A stretch of DNA of 64,000 nt from UKL13-2 sp044229235 (GCA_044229235.1 JBGATH010000021.1:10823-74822), one strand, 5' to 3'; shown: positions 16,527 to 26,140, counted from the stretch's first letter. Made by a program: numbers and translations. Notes: generated by a model from the sequence alone, not told the origin.

Positions 16527-19265
16527 ATGAGTCGTTTGATCGCTGCAATGTTGATGCCGTCCCTGTTCGCTTCGCTGGCCCATGCCGCAGGAATCGATCC
16601 TGCGTGTGATGTGCAGGATTCGCAGGTGACGCTGCGGGCCATGCCGGCTGCACAACCGTTGCATGCGGCAGAAGCCGTTTGGCTTGACCACCGCACTCTG
16701 CGCTGGCCAGGGCCGGCTATTGGCGGGACCTACAAGCTTTACCACCATCCTGCCGGCACCGTGATGGCAGTCGTGGGCGCACCGGTCAGTGGCGCTGCGG
16801 CTGCGATCACCATGCTGCCAGCCGAGGCTGCGCTTTCGCCCGCGGCCGGCGTGCGTTTCAAGTTCGTTGGCGAAGGCGTCACGCTGGCGCTGCCGGCAGG
16901 CTCGCAGGTCAGGGCGACAGTAGCCGCCTTGCTGAAACAGCAACTGGTGCTGGTGGAGGAGAATGCCGCCGGCATTGTGCTGCGGGCAACGCGCCTGCAA
17001 ATTGCCGGCGCGCTCGACAGCCTTTATGTCGCTGCTGCCGCCGCTGATGATCTTGGCGTGAAGGCCGCGCCTCGCCAGGTCAGTTTCAAGGTGTGGGCGC
17101 CGACGGCGTCGCACGTAGGCGTGTGCATTTATCCGGATGGCAAGCGTGGGGCGAATCGATATCTTGACCTCGCCGCCGATATTGAAACCGGCATCTGGTC
17201 GGCACGCGTCGATGGCGACATGCGCGGCCGTTACTACGCCTATCTCGTGGATGTGCACGCGCCTGGTGTCGGCATGGTCAGGAATCGCGTTACCGATCCT
17301 TACTCGATCAGCCTGACCACCAACTCCACGCGCAGCTATGTAGGCAACCTTGATGACCCGCGCTTGAAACCCGCCGGCTGGGATGCGCACCCGTCCCCCG
17401 GGCTGAAAGCACCAGTCGATCTGACGATTTACGAGTTGCATGTGCGGGACTTTTCGATCAACGACTCGAGCGTTCCCGCACGCCATCGCGGCAAGTATCT
17501 CGCTTTCGATCAGCCCGCCGGCAATGGCATGAAGCACCTGGCCGCGCTTGCCAGGGCCGGCATGACCGATATTCACCTGCTGCCGGTGTTTGACATGGCG
17601 ACTGTTCCGGAAGCGGGGTGCGTCACGCCTTCGCCCAAGGGCGGCGCGGACAGCGACTCGCAACAGGCAACGGTCGTCGCCGTGAAGGACGGTGATTGCT
17701 ACAACTGGGGATATGACCCGTTTCACTACACCGCGCCCGAGGGAAGCTATGCCTCCGATGCCGCCGATGGGGCGGTGCGCATCCGCGAGTTCCGGCGCAT
17801 GGTGCAGGCGCTGCACCGCACCGGTCTGCGGGTCGGCATGGACGTGGTCTACAACCACACGGCGGCATCCGGCCAGCGCGGCAAATCCGTACTGGATCGA
17901 ATTGTGCCGGGGTACTACCAGCGCCTTGACGCTGCGGGCAAGGTGGAAATGTCCACCTGCTGCGACAACACGGCGACCGAAAACATGATGATGGAAAAGC
18001 TCATGTCGGATTCGGTATTGACCTGGGCCCGGCACTACCGCATCGATTCATTTCGCTTCGACTTGATGGGGCACCAGCCTAGGGCCGCGATGGAACGCCT
18101 GCGGTCGGCTTTGCGGCAGCAGACCGGCCGCGACATACAACTGATTGGCGAAGGCTGGAATTTCGGTGAAATTGCCGATGGTCGGCGCTTCGAACAAGCT
18201 TCGCAGCTTTCCCTCAATGGCAGCGGAATCGGCACGTTCAGCGATCGTGCCCGCGACGCCGTGCGCGGCGGCGGTCCGGCCGACGCCGGCTTGGATCTGC
18301 TCCGGCGCCAGGGCTATATCAATGGCCTGTTCTACGACCGAAACGCTTATGCCCCCGCTGCACTGCCGGTGGAGGAACTGCTGCGCAGCGCTGACATGGT
18401 TCGCGTGGGATTGGCCGGCTCGCTGCGCAGTTTTCCGCTGCAGACGTTTCGCGGCGATGTGGTGCCGATGTCTGCCATCGATTACAACGGCCAACCGGCA
18501 GGCTACGTTGCCGAACCTTCAGAAGTAGTGAACTACGTCGAGAACCACGACAACCAGACGCTTTACGACAACAATGTTTTCAAGCTGCCGGTCACGACCA
18601 CAACGGCCGAGCGCGCCCGCGTGCAGATTCTGGGTGCCGCGACCACCGCGTTCGGCCAGGGTATCGCCTATTTCCACGCGGGCATCGACATCCTGCGCAG
18701 CAAATCGCTGGACCGCAACAGTTTCGATTCCGGTGACTGGTTCAATCGACTCGATTGGCGCTATCGTGAAAATTATTTCGGCACCGGCCTGCCGCCGAAG
18801 CAGGATAACGGCAAAGACTACGAGCTCATCCGGCCGCTGCTCGCCAATGCTGCATTGCGACCCAAGGCGGAGGATATCGCCTGGACCCGCGACGCCTTTC
18901 GCGACTTGCTGCGCATTCGCGCAAGCTCGACGCTGTTCAGGTTGCGTTCGGCGGCCGATATTCGCCAGCGCCTCAGTTTCGCCAACACCGGACCCAACCA
19001 GGTCCCGACCGTGATTGCCGCGCGGCTGGACGGTGCGGACTATGCGGGCGCCAATTTTCGCGAAGTGATCTATCTCATCAACGTCGACCTGGTGCCGCGC
19101 CGGGTCCCCGTGGCTTCAACCGCGGGCAAGGCGTTTGCATTGCACCCGGTGCATCGTCGGGCGGACGCGGCAGACAAGCGACCAATCACTGCCGCGCGCT
19201 TTGATGCTGCAGCCGGCGTATTCGAAGTTCCGCCACGCACCGCTGTGGTCTATGTGCTTGACTGA
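16527..19265 (+). CDS. pulA: Secreted type I pullulanase
   Basis: Debranching enzyme for alpha-1,6 links, 912 residues. The signal peptide (about residues 1-20, cleavage near AHA) lacks a lipobox cysteine, so unlike Klebsiella PulA it is probably not a lipoprotein. After an N-terminal beta module and CBM48 (KVWAPTASHVGVCIY) comes the GH13 barrel with the pullulanase signature YNWGYDP at 392-398, nucleophile Asp512 (FRFDLMGH), acid/base Glu542 (IGEGWNFG) and VNYVENHDN. ATG 16527 is chosen for its GGGA element and signal peptide; the frame is open to a TTG at 16500. Separated by 88 bases from malQ. Confidence 0.94.
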   Translation: MSRLIAAMLMPSLFASLAHAAGIDPACDVQDSQVTLRAMPAAQPLHAAEAVWLDHRTLRWPGPAIGGTYKLYHHPAGTVMAVVGAPVSGAAAAITMLPAEAALSPAAGVRFKFVGEGVTLALPAGSQVRATVAALLKQQLVLVEENAAGIVLRATRLQIAGALDSLYVAAAAADDLGVKAAPRQVSFKVWAPTASHVGVCIYPDGKRGANRYLDLAADIETGIWSARVDGDMRGRYYAYLVDVHAPGVGMVRNRVTDPYSISLTTNSTRSYVGNLDDPRLKPAGWDAHPSPGLKAPVDLTIYELHVRDFSINDSSVPARHRGKYLAFDQPAGNGMKHLAALARAGMTDIHLLPVFDMATVPEAGCVTPSPKGGADSDSQQATVVAVKDGDCYNWGYDPFHYTAPEGSYASDAADGAVRIREFRRMVQALHRTGLRVGMDVVYNHTAASGQRGKSVLDRIVPGYYQRLDAAGKVEMSTCCDNTATENMMMEKLMSDSVLTWARHYRIDSFRFDLMGHQPRAAMERLRSALRQQTGRDIQLIGEGWNFGEIADGRRFEQASQLSLNGSGIGTFSDRARDAVRGGGPADAGLDLLRRQGYINGLFYDRNAYAPAALPVEELLRSADMVRVGLAGSLRSFPLQTFRGDVVPMSAIDYNGQPAGYVAEPSEVVNYVENHDNQTLYDNNVFKLPVTTTTAERARVQILGAATTAFGQGIAYFHAGIDILRSKSLDRNSFDSGDWFNRLDWRYRENYFGTGLPPKQDNGKDYELIRPLLANAALRPKAEDIAWTRDAFRDLLRIRASSTLFRLRSAADIRQRLSFANTGPNQVPTVIAARLDGADYAGANFREVIYLINVDLVPRRVPVASTAGKAFALHPVHRRADAADKRPITAARFDAAAGVFEVPPRTAVVYVLD

Positions 19266-19281
19266 GGGGCGCTGATTTTCG

Positions 19282-19300
19282 CGCCGCCGTCGCGGCGGCG
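19282..19300. terminator. GC-rich hairpin between convergent pulA and glk
   Basis: CGCCGCC/GGCGGCG form a perfect 7-bp stem with a 5-base loop in the 41-base gap between the two stop codons. There is no T-run on either strand, so termination is an inference from position. Confidence 0.4.
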
Positions 19301-19306
19301 ATTGGG

Positions 19307-20326
19307 TTACGGCCGGCTGCGCGCGTGATGCACCAGGCCCATCAAACCCGGATACGGCGCAGTGATGACCGGCGTGCTGATGTCACGCAGGTAATCCCGG
19401 TACCGGCCTTTGTTTTCGAAATGATCGCGAAAGCCGGATCCGGCGAAGAAATCGCCGAGCTTGGGCACGATTCCACCGGCGATAAAGACGCCGCCGCGCG
19501 CTCCCAGGGTGAGCGCCACATTTCCGGCAATGCTGCCGAGGAAACAGCAAAAAACATCCACAGTTCTTTCTGATAACCGGTCGGTGCGGGCTGCGCCGCG
19601 CCGGCCGATTTCTTCGGAGGTCAGGTCTTCTTCGAGGGGCAGCCCCTCAACTGCCGCTACCGCTTTGCGCAAAGCCGGCAAGCCGATTCCGGAAACCAGG
19701 CGCTCCGCGGAAACATGGATGTTGTCGCGCCGGGCCGCACGCAGGATTTCACTCTGGTACTCATCGGAACCGGCCAGCGTGACGTGGCCGCCTTCGCCGC
19801 AAATGGTCTGCCAGACGCCGGCCGCGTCGCGGACCGGCACCAGTCCGGCCACGCCCAGTCCGGTGCCCGGTCCGATGACGCCCATGGTCAGGTTGCCGCG
19901 GGGAGTCGGCGCACCAACCAGGCTGTATTCCGCGATGGTTAAATGCGGCAACACCAGGGCGATGGCTTCAAAGTCGTTGAATACCTGCAGCGACCGTGTC
20001 TGAATTTCACCCGGGAATGCCTGGGGGTCGAGTACCCAATGGCTGTTGGTCACCTTGATGGGGCCGTTGCCGATGGCGCTGGCGATGGCAATCGAGGTCC
20101 GCGCCGGCGCCTTGCCCGCGTGAAAACGCTGCAGATAGTCCACCGCCGCCGCACCCGGAGTCAGGTACTGGGCACAGGTCAGCGTCTCGATCGACGTCAG
20201 CGGCGCATTGGCATCCTCAACCCAGCCGAAGCGCGCGTTGGTACCGCCGATGTCCCCGACCAGCAGTGGGAACTGGGCGTTCGAACCCACGGCGACAGCC
20301 TTGGATGCGGTTTTAAGCAGGCTCAT
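19307..20326 (-). CDS. glk: Glucokinase, stand-alone
   Basis: Glk-family (not ROK) glucokinase, 339 residues, making glucose-6-phosphate from glucose and ATP. The phosphate loop is intact (LLVGDIGGTNARFG), as are the catalytic-Asp segment VFNDFEAIA, GPGTGLGVAGL, the glucose-contact segment GEGGHVTLA and SGIGLPALRKAV. It is convergent with pulA and divergent from the glucokinase-HexR fusion. Start ATG 20326 gives the usual Glk N-terminus; the frame extends to 20395 but the extra residues look non-coding, and no strong ribosome site is seen. Three HexR-like boxes lie upstream. Confidence 0.95.
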   Translation of the reverse strand: MSLLKTASKAVAVGSNAQFPLLVGDIGGTNARFGWVEDANAPLTSIETLTCAQYLTPGAAAVDYLQRFHAGKAPARTSIAIASAIGNGPIKVTNSHWVLDPQAFPGEIQTRSLQVFNDFEAIALVLPHLTIAEYSLVGAPTPRGNLTMGVIGPGTGLGVAGLVPVRDAAGVWQTICGEGGHVTLAGSDEYQSEILRAARRDNIHVSAERLVSGIGLPALRKAVAAVEGLPLEEDLTSEEIGRRGAARTDRLSERTVDVFCCFLGSIAGNVALTLGARGGVFIAGGIVPKLGDFFAGSGFRDHFENKGRYRDYLRDISTPVITAPYPGLMGLVHHARSRP

Positions 20327-20623
20327 GACGCGCCGTTTTGTTGTTGATCGCAAGGGGCGCTGCTCCCGCGGCGAAACCGAAGGCGTGCAAGGCATCTGGC
20401 CAGCGCACCGTTGCTGCAGAATGACTGCTATCCCAAACTGCCGAGAATCCGAGCAATGTCGCCGTCCTTTGTTGGTAAATATCGCCTGTCACACGCAAGG
20501 TTTCCAGTGTGAGCGGCAAACTGCAGCGGTTGTCGGCACGGTCGCAGGAATTGATGCATGAATCGCTCCTGCGCCTGTCGCGGCCGGTAACCTGTTCCAG
20601 CGGGCAAGCCGGACGTCTTGAAA

Positions 20624-20638
20624 AGTAGCAAAACTACA
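20624..20638. promoter_or_regulatory. HexR-like operator, glk-proximal
   Basis: AGTAGCAAAACTACA; its complement TGTAGTTTTGCTACT matches TGTARTWWWWYTACA at 13 of 15 positions. It lies 298 bases before the glk start. Confidence 0.55.
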
Positions 20639-20768
20639 TGAGATTTTATACGTCGTTGGGGCAGATTTCCAGTAGTTTTTTCATCGAAAGTTGCCCTCCA
20701 ACCCAGTAATTTCACACATAAACCGCGAAATCGAGGCCCGCTGGACTGGGGCGGTGCCGACCGCCGGA

Positions 20769-20783
20769 TGTAGTTTGGCTACA
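20769..20783. promoter_or_regulatory. HexR-like operator, middle of the region
   Basis: TGTAGTTTGGCTACA has perfect TGTAG/CTACA arms and matches 13 of 15 consensus positions; the two misses are G in the A/T-rich centre. Confidence 0.55.
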
Positions 20784-21025
20784 ACAGTTTTTGCACTTCT
20801 GCCCATTTTTCTCGACGCTGTGCGTGGTTTCCCGGGCTTGACCTTGCTGCGAGGTGCTTGGACTTTCTGGTCGGTGGCGCGACGACGCGACGAACATCCG
20901 GGCCAGATACCGTCGGTAATAGGGCAACGGTGGTCCGGGCGTGTTCCGGTCCTGCCGGAAGCGGGGTGTTTTACCGTGCATTTGTCTCGAACGGTGCCTC
21001 AGATTCCCGGACAACAGCCGAAAAG

Positions 21026-21040
21026 TGTAGTTAAACTACT
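21026..21040. promoter_or_regulatory. HexR-like operator, glk-hexR-proximal
   Basis: TGTAGTTAAACTACT matches 14 of 15 consensus positions and lies 57 bases before the fusion gene ATG, a position suited to autoregulation. Confidence 0.65.
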
Positions 21041-21097
21041 AGACTGCCGGTAGCGGTTAACCGGCAACCTTTCACCACGACGCGAAAAGAGACATCG

Positions 21098-22963
21098 ATG
21101 TCATTCAGTGATGGTGCCCGCCTCCTAGCAGACGTCGGCAGTACCTATGTGCGGTTCGCGCTGGAAACGCGCCGCGGCCACTTCGAACGACTGTCGACGG
21201 TGAAATGCGCCGACTACGCGGATTTCGGCAGCGCGCTGCGTGCCTATGTCGATGCCGTGAAAGACACGGGCGTGCGCCATGCAGCCGTTGCCATCAGCAA
21301 TCCGGTCGAAGGCGACATCGTGCGCATGACCAACTATCACTGGCAGTTTTCCATCGAGCAGACGCGCGTGGATTGCGGTCTCGATACGCTGGTGGTGGTC
21401 AACGATTTCACGGCCCTGGCGGCCGGGCTGCCGCATTTGCGGCCCGACCAGTGCCGGCAAGTTGGCGCCGGCGAAGCGCGTGCGCGCAGCGTGATCGGTT
21501 TGCTCGGCGCGGGTACCGGCCTTGGCGTGTCAGCCTTGATCCCTGCCGACGACGGCTGGATTTCATTGGGCACGGAAGGGGGGCACGTCAGTTTTTCGCC
21601 CACGGACGCGCGCGAGACCGCGATCCTCGAATTCGCCTGGACGCAGTACGCGCACGTTTCCGCCGAACGCCTCATTTCCGGCAGCGGCCTGGAACTGATT
21701 TACCGCGCGCTGACGCACAAATCGAAGAAGCCGATGCCCGCGCTTGCCGCGACCGAAATCACCGCAAGGGGCCTCTCGGGCAAATCACCCGAGTGCGCCG
21801 AAGCGCTGGAAGTATTTTGCGGCATGCTCGGTACTGTCGCCGCCAACCTTGCGGTCACCATGGGCGCGTTCGGCGGCATCTACATCGGCGGGTCCATTGT
21901 TCCCAGGCTGGGTGCCTACTTCGATGCGTCCCCGTTCCGCAAGCGCTTCGAATCGAAGGGACGCTTCTCCGCATACGTCGGTCACATCCCCACCTTTGTC
22001 ATCACCGCCGACAACGCCACCTTCACCGGTGCGGCCGCGGTGCTGGATGCCCAGCTTCGTCGGCATGGCAGCGGCAGCTCCATCCTCGATCGCATCCGCC
22101 AGTCGCACACTGACTTCTCGCCGGCCGAAAGGCGCGTGGCTGACCTGGTGCTCGCGCGTCCACGGTCGATCCTCAACGATCCGATCATCGAGATCGCCCG
22201 TGCGGCCGACGTCAGCCAGCCGACTGTGGTGCGCTTCTGCCGCTCGCTCGGCTGTGAGGGCTTGTCCGACTTCAAGCTGCGGCTTGCTTCCAGCCTCACC
22301 GGCACCATTCCGGTCACGCACACCCAGGTGACAGACGACGACACTGCCGTCGAGCTGGGTGACAAAGTGCTGGGCAACACCGCCAGCGCCATCCTGCAAA
22401 CACGCGATCAGCTCAATCGTGCGGCCATCGACCGCGCCATCGAATCGCTGCTGCAAGCGCGTCGCATCGAGTTCTTTGCCGTCGGCAATTACGGCATCGT
22501 CGCCGAGGATGCGCAATACAAATTCCTGCGCTTCGGCCTGCCTACCAACGCGCACACCGAGCCGCGCCTGCAGATCATGGCCGCCAATGTGCTCGGCAAG
22601 GAAGACGTGGTCGTGGTGGTGTCGAGCACCGGCCGCATCCCGGAATTGAACATCGCAGTGGACGCGGCGCTCAGCCGTGGTGCAAAGGTCATTGCCATCA
22701 CCGCCAGCCAGTCGCCGCTTGCCAAGCGCGCCACCATCACCATTGCCGTGGATCACACCGAGGACGTGGCCACGCAGGTACCGATGGTCAGCCGCATCCT
22801 GTACCTGCTGGTGATCGACATCCTGGCGGTGGGTGTTGCCATGCGTACCGGCGCGAACCGCAATCTGCCGTCGGCGAGCGATATCGGGCATGTGCTTTCC
22901 GACGACGAAAGCCAGGCACGTGACAACCGCCTGGCACGCATGGTTTCGCACAGCCGCGAATAG
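21098..22963 (+). CDS. Glucokinase-HexR/RpiR fusion protein with altered kinase and SIS motifs
   Basis: A 621-residue protein with an N-terminal glucokinase domain (about 1-325) and a C-terminal RpiR regulator: HTH (about 335-410, AADVSQPTVVRFCRSLG) and SIS sugar-phosphate domain (about 440-590). The fusion is known from Burkholderia and relatives. Most kinase motifs are kept (VVNDFTALA, GAGTGLGVSAL, GTEGGHVSF), but the phosphate loop reads DVGSTYVRF instead of DIGGTNARF. In the SIS domain the usual GNSG/GSS serine segment reads VGNYGIVAEDAQ. The kinase may therefore be weak or inactive and the protein may act mainly as a sensor-regulator, with the intact glk next door doing the catalysis; this is inference. 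A HexR box lies 57 bases upstream. Confidence 0.93.
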   Translation: MSFSDGARLLADVGSTYVRFALETRRGHFERLSTVKCADYADFGSALRAYVDAVKDTGVRHAAVAISNPVEGDIVRMTNYHWQFSIEQTRVDCGLDTLVVVNDFTALAAGLPHLRPDQCRQVGAGEARARSVIGLLGAGTGLGVSALIPADDGWISLGTEGGHVSFSPTDARETAILEFAWTQYAHVSAERLISGSGLELIYRALTHKSKKPMPALAATEITARGLSGKSPECAEALEVFCGMLGTVAANLAVTMGAFGGIYIGGSIVPRLGAYFDASPFRKRFESKGRFSAYVGHIPTFVITADNATFTGAAAVLDAQLRRHGSGSSILDRIRQSHTDFSPAERRVADLVLARPRSILNDPIIEIARAADVSQPTVVRFCRSLGCEGLSDFKLRLASSLTGTIPVTHTQVTDDDTAVELGDKVLGNTASAILQTRDQLNRAAIDRAIESLLQARRIEFFAVGNYGIVAEDAQYKFLRFGLPTNAHTEPRLQIMAANVLGKEDVVVVVSSTGRIPELNIAVDAALSRGAKVIAITASQSPLAKRATITIAVDHTEDVATQVPMVSRILYLLVIDILAVGVAMRTGANRNLPSASDIGHVLSDDESQARDNRLARMVSHSRE

Positions 22964-23097
22964 CAGGTTCGCTTACCTCGACCGTGCCGGCACTGGCCCG
23001 CCGCCGGTGCGCGGCTGGTCCGGAAATTGCTCAAGGATTGACGGCAACAGACGAGATCCGGGTCGGATACCGGATACCCCGCAAAGACTCCAGGGAG

Positions 23098-25869
23098 ATG
23101 CCCGACGTGGCAAATGATGAAAAGGATGCCCGCCTCGGGCAGGAAATACAGTCGCTGGGCCGCCTTTTGGGCGATGTCATCCGCGCGGCCAATGGCGACG
23201 CTGTTTTCAACAAAATCGAGCGCATCCGCCAGCTGGCGGTGACGCTGCGTCGCGTTGGCACTGGTGCCGCTTCCGACCTGCAGCCGGTTCGACAGGTGCT
23301 CGAAAGCGAACTGGACGGCCTGAGCATCGAACATACCCTGAGTGTGGTGCGTGCTTTCAGCCACTTCTCGCTGCTGGTGAATATTGCCGAGGATCGCCAT
23401 CAAAACCGGCGGCGGCGGGCGCATCGCCTTGCCGGTTCCCAGCCGCAGCTCGGCAGCCTGCGCCACGCACTCGATACGCTGGCCGCGCGCAAGGTCGGGC
23501 CGCAGCAGATCCAGGACTGGCTGGCCGGTGCGCGCGTGAGCCCGGTGCTGACGGCACACCCGACCGAAGTCCAGCGCAAGAGCGTGCTCGACTGCGAACG
23601 CGACATCGCCCGGCACCTCACCGTGCTGGAAGGCGCGGCGCTGCTTCCCGAGGAACGCGCGGATGCGGAGGCGGCGCTGCACCGCTCGGTGCTGCAGTTA
23701 TGGCAGACGGCCATGCTGCGGCTGTCGCGGCTGCGCGTCATCGACGAAATTGAAAACGGCCTGAGTTTTTACCGCTACACATTCCTGTCGGAAATCCCCA
23801 AGGTGTACGGCGAAATCGAGCGTGCGCTTGGGGCAAGGTCACGCCTGCCAAGTTTTCTGCGCATGGGCTCATGGATCGGCGGCGATCGCGATGGCAATCC
23901 GTACGTGACAGCCGAGGCCCTGGAAGGCGCCATTCGGCGCCAGGCCGGTGCGGCGTTCGAACATTATCTGGTCGAAGTGCATCGGCTTGGTGCCGAGCTG
24001 TCGCTCTCCAGCCGGCTGGTGAAGCCGACGACGCAGCTTCTGGAACTCGCCGCCTTTGCCCACGACACCAATCTGCACCGGCAGGACGAGCCTTACCGGC
24101 AGGCACTGATCGGCGTCTACGCGCGGGTGGCGGCGACCATGGTCGAGTTGACCGGTGCGTCGCCGATCCGGCGTGCGGAAGTCGTGCTGGAACCCTACAA
24201 GTCGCCGGCGGAATTTCGCGCCGACCTTGACATCATCGCCACCTCACTGCATTCGCACGGCGGCGATGCGCTGGCCGCGGGACGACTCGAACAGCTTCGC
24301 TACGCGGTCGATATTTTCGGTTTCCACCTGGCCTCCCTGGACCTGCGACAAAATTCAGACGTTCACGAAGTTGTCGTCGCCGAACTGCTGGCAAAGGCCG
24401 CCGTCTGCCCGGATTACCTGGCCCTCGATGAGAAAGGCCGCGTTGAGGTGCTGCTGCGCGAGCTGGACAATCCCCGCTCATTGACGGTTGCCGGTGAATC
24501 CTACAGCGAGCTGGCGGTGGGGGAGCTGGCGGTATTCCGCGCGGCTGCTTCCATCAATGCGCGTTACGGGCGCGATGCCATTCCGCAGGCGATCATTTCC
24601 AAGGGTCAGTCGGTCAGCGATCTGCTTGAGCTGGGGCTGCTGTTGAAGGAAACCGGCTCCGTGGTGACCCGCGACGGCCGGCAGCAGCTACTGGTCGCCA
24701 TCATCCCGCTGTTCGAAACCATCGATGACCTGCGCGCCTGTTGCGACGTCATGCGCGCTGCGTTCGCGTTGCCCAAATATCGAGGCTGGCTGGAGGGGCA
24801 GGGCGGCCTGCAGGAAATCATGCTCGGTTACTCCGACAGCAACAAGGATGGCGGCTACCTGACGGCCAACTGGGAGCTGTATCGGGCCCAGAAGGGACTG
24901 GTCGACCTCTTCCAGGAAAGCAATGTACGCCTGCGCCTGTTCCACGGTCGCGGCGGTACTGTCGGCCGCGGCGGGGGTCCGACATTCGAAGCCATCCTCG
25001 CCCAGCCGGACGGCGCGTCGAGTGCCGGCTTGCGCATCACCGAGCAGGGCGAAGTCATCGCCGCCAAGTATTCCGACGCCGACCTAGGCCGCCGCAATTT
25101 TGAAACGCTGGTATCGGCGGCACTGCTGGCGAGCTTTCCTGCCGCGGCGCGCCGCGAGGACGCGCACTGGTGGGAGGCCATGCATCAGTTGAGCGACCTC
25201 GCCTGCAGGGCCTATCGCAAGCTGGTATTTGAAACGCCTGGCTTTGTCGATTTTTTCCGCAGCGCCACGCCCATCGGCGAAATCGCCGGGCTCAACATCG
25301 GCAGCCGGCCTGCATCGCGAAAACCCTCCACTTCCATCGCCGATCTGCGCGCCATCCCCTGGGTGTTCAGCTGGAGCCAATGCCGGCTCTCCATTCCCGG
25401 CTGGTATGGCTTCGGCTCGGCGATGCAGCAGTGGATACGCCAGTTTCCGCAGGGCGAGGAAGCGGCGATGGCGCTGCTGCGTCAGATGTATGCCGATTGG
25501 CCGTTTTTCCGCACGGTGCTGGCCAACATGGACATGGTGCTGGCCAAGACTGACCTGTCGATCGCGTCGCGCTACGCCCGACTGGTCGCCGATGAAACGT
25601 TGTCAAGATCAGTGTTTGGCACGATTGAAGCTGAGTGGCATCGTACCGTCGAGTTGCTGTTTGCCATCACCGGCGCCACGTCCTTCCTCGCCGACAATCC
25701 GGCGCTGGCGCGCAGCATACGCAACCGCTTCCCCTACCTCGATCCGCTGAACCACCTGCAGATCGAACTGCTGCGCCACTACCGCGCCGGGCAGACCGAC
25801 GAGAAGACCAAGCGCGCGATTCATCTCACCATCAACGGCCTAGCCGCCGGTTTGAGGAATAGTGGATGA
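23098..25869 (+). CDS. ppc: Phosphoenolpyruvate carboxylase
   Basis: Anaplerotic enzyme making oxaloacetate from PEP and bicarbonate, about 923 residues. Motifs include VLTAHPTEVQRKS (catalytic His), GSWIGGDRDGNP, GYSDSNKDGGYL, FHGRGGTVGRGGGP and the C-terminal RNSG, where E. coli has RNTG. It follows the glucokinase-HexR fusion by 134 bases on the same strand, which ties it to hexose control. ATG 23098 directly abuts AGGGAG; GTG 23107 has better spacing from that element, so the true start may be three codons later. The open frame continues upstream to 22984 without support. Confidence 0.96.
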   Translation: MPDVANDEKDARLGQEIQSLGRLLGDVIRAANGDAVFNKIERIRQLAVTLRRVGTGAASDLQPVRQVLESELDGLSIEHTLSVVRAFSHFSLLVNIAEDRHQNRRRRAHRLAGSQPQLGSLRHALDTLAARKVGPQQIQDWLAGARVSPVLTAHPTEVQRKSVLDCERDIARHLTVLEGAALLPEERADAEAALHRSVLQLWQTAMLRLSRLRVIDEIENGLSFYRYTFLSEIPKVYGEIERALGARSRLPSFLRMGSWIGGDRDGNPYVTAEALEGAIRRQAGAAFEHYLVEVHRLGAELSLSSRLVKPTTQLLELAAFAHDTNLHRQDEPYRQALIGVYARVAATMVELTGASPIRRAEVVLEPYKSPAEFRADLDIIATSLHSHGGDALAAGRLEQLRYAVDIFGFHLASLDLRQNSDVHEVVVAELLAKAAVCPDYLALDEKGRVEVLLRELDNPRSLTVAGESYSELAVGELAVFRAAASINARYGRDAIPQAIISKGQSVSDLLELGLLLKETGSVVTRDGRQQLLVAIIPLFETIDDLRACCDVMRAAFALPKYRGWLEGQGGLQEIMLGYSDSNKDGGYLTANWELYRAQKGLVDLFQESNVRLRLFHGRGGTVGRGGGPTFEAILAQPDGASSAGLRITEQGEVIAAKYSDADLGRRNFETLVSAALLASFPAAARREDAHWWEAMHQLSDLACRAYRKLVFETPGFVDFFRSATPIGEIAGLNIGSRPASRKPSTSIADLRAIPWVFSWSQCRLSIPGWYGFGSAMQQWIRQFPQGEEAAMALLRQMYADWPFFRTVLANMDMVLAKTDLSIASRYARLVADETLSRSVFGTIEAEWHRTVELLFAITGATSFLADNPALARSIRNRFPYLDPLNHLQIELLRHYRAGQTDEKTKRAIHLTINGLAAGLRNSG

Positions 25870-25876
25870 GGCTGGA

Positions 25877-25906
25877 CACGGAACATGCCCTGCGGCATGT
25901 TCCGTG
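25877..25906. terminator. Perfect 13-bp hairpin after ppc
   Basis: CACGGAACATGCC and its exact complement flank the loop CTGC, eight bases after the ppc stop. There is no T-run, so it may be a processing or stability hairpin rather than a terminator. An 8-bp version recurs at 25960-25979. Confidence 0.5.
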
Positions 25907-26140
25907 CCTGCCGAATCCGAGGGCCATGCAGGGCCCGAGGTGGGAGAGTAAGGACACAAAACATGCCCTGCGGCATGTTCCGTGCCTGCCGAATCCGAGG
26001 TCCATGCAGGGGCCGAGGTGGAAGACTAACTCGAAGGAGCAGTCATCGCAGTGGATGTACGTCGATATAGAACATGCCTGCCGAATCCGAGGCCCGTGCA
26101 GGGGCCGAGGTGGAAACTGACCATAAGGAGCAGTCATCGC
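25877..26140. repeat. Local tandem repeat, two full 78-bp units and one deleted unit
   Basis: Units begin at 25877, 25955 and 26070. The first two share a hairpin core followed by CCGTGCCTGCCGAATCCGAG, a CCATGCAGGG segment and CCGAGGTGG. The third starts at AACATGCC and runs straight into TGCCGAATCCGAGG, so it has lost the second hairpin arm. A 17-base segment (AAGGAGCAGTCATCGCA) recurs after units two and three. No protein-like signal is seen; it sits between the ppc stop and the zwf 3' end. Confidence 0.85.

Larger units (their letters stand above)
20327..21097. other. Divergent glk / glk-hexR control region (771 bp)
   Basis: No convincing gene is present; open frames of 95-120 codons here have no recognisable features. 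The segment carries three 15-base HexR-like palindromes (20624-20638, 20769-20783, 21026-21040), the last about 58 bases before the fusion gene start. GAAAAGAG at 21083-21090 is a weak ribosome site for ATG 21098. Confidence 0.65.

Noticed and set aside
14819..18035. Two overlapping antisense open frames of 625 and 682 codons opposite malQ and pulA
   Set aside because: No recognisable domain; typical codon-position shadow of GC-rich genes.
20691..21053. 120-codon open frame in the glk/glk-hexR gap
   Set aside because: No ribosome site, no recognisable family, and it covers two HexR-like boxes.
25866..26120. 84-codon frame with repeated RHVPCLPNPR after ppc
   Set aside because: The protein repeat simply mirrors the DNA tandem repeat, which reads in several frames; treated as non-coding repeat.
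25877..26140. Possible CRISPR array
   Set aside because: Only three units, one deleted, without unique spacers of constant length and without cas genes.
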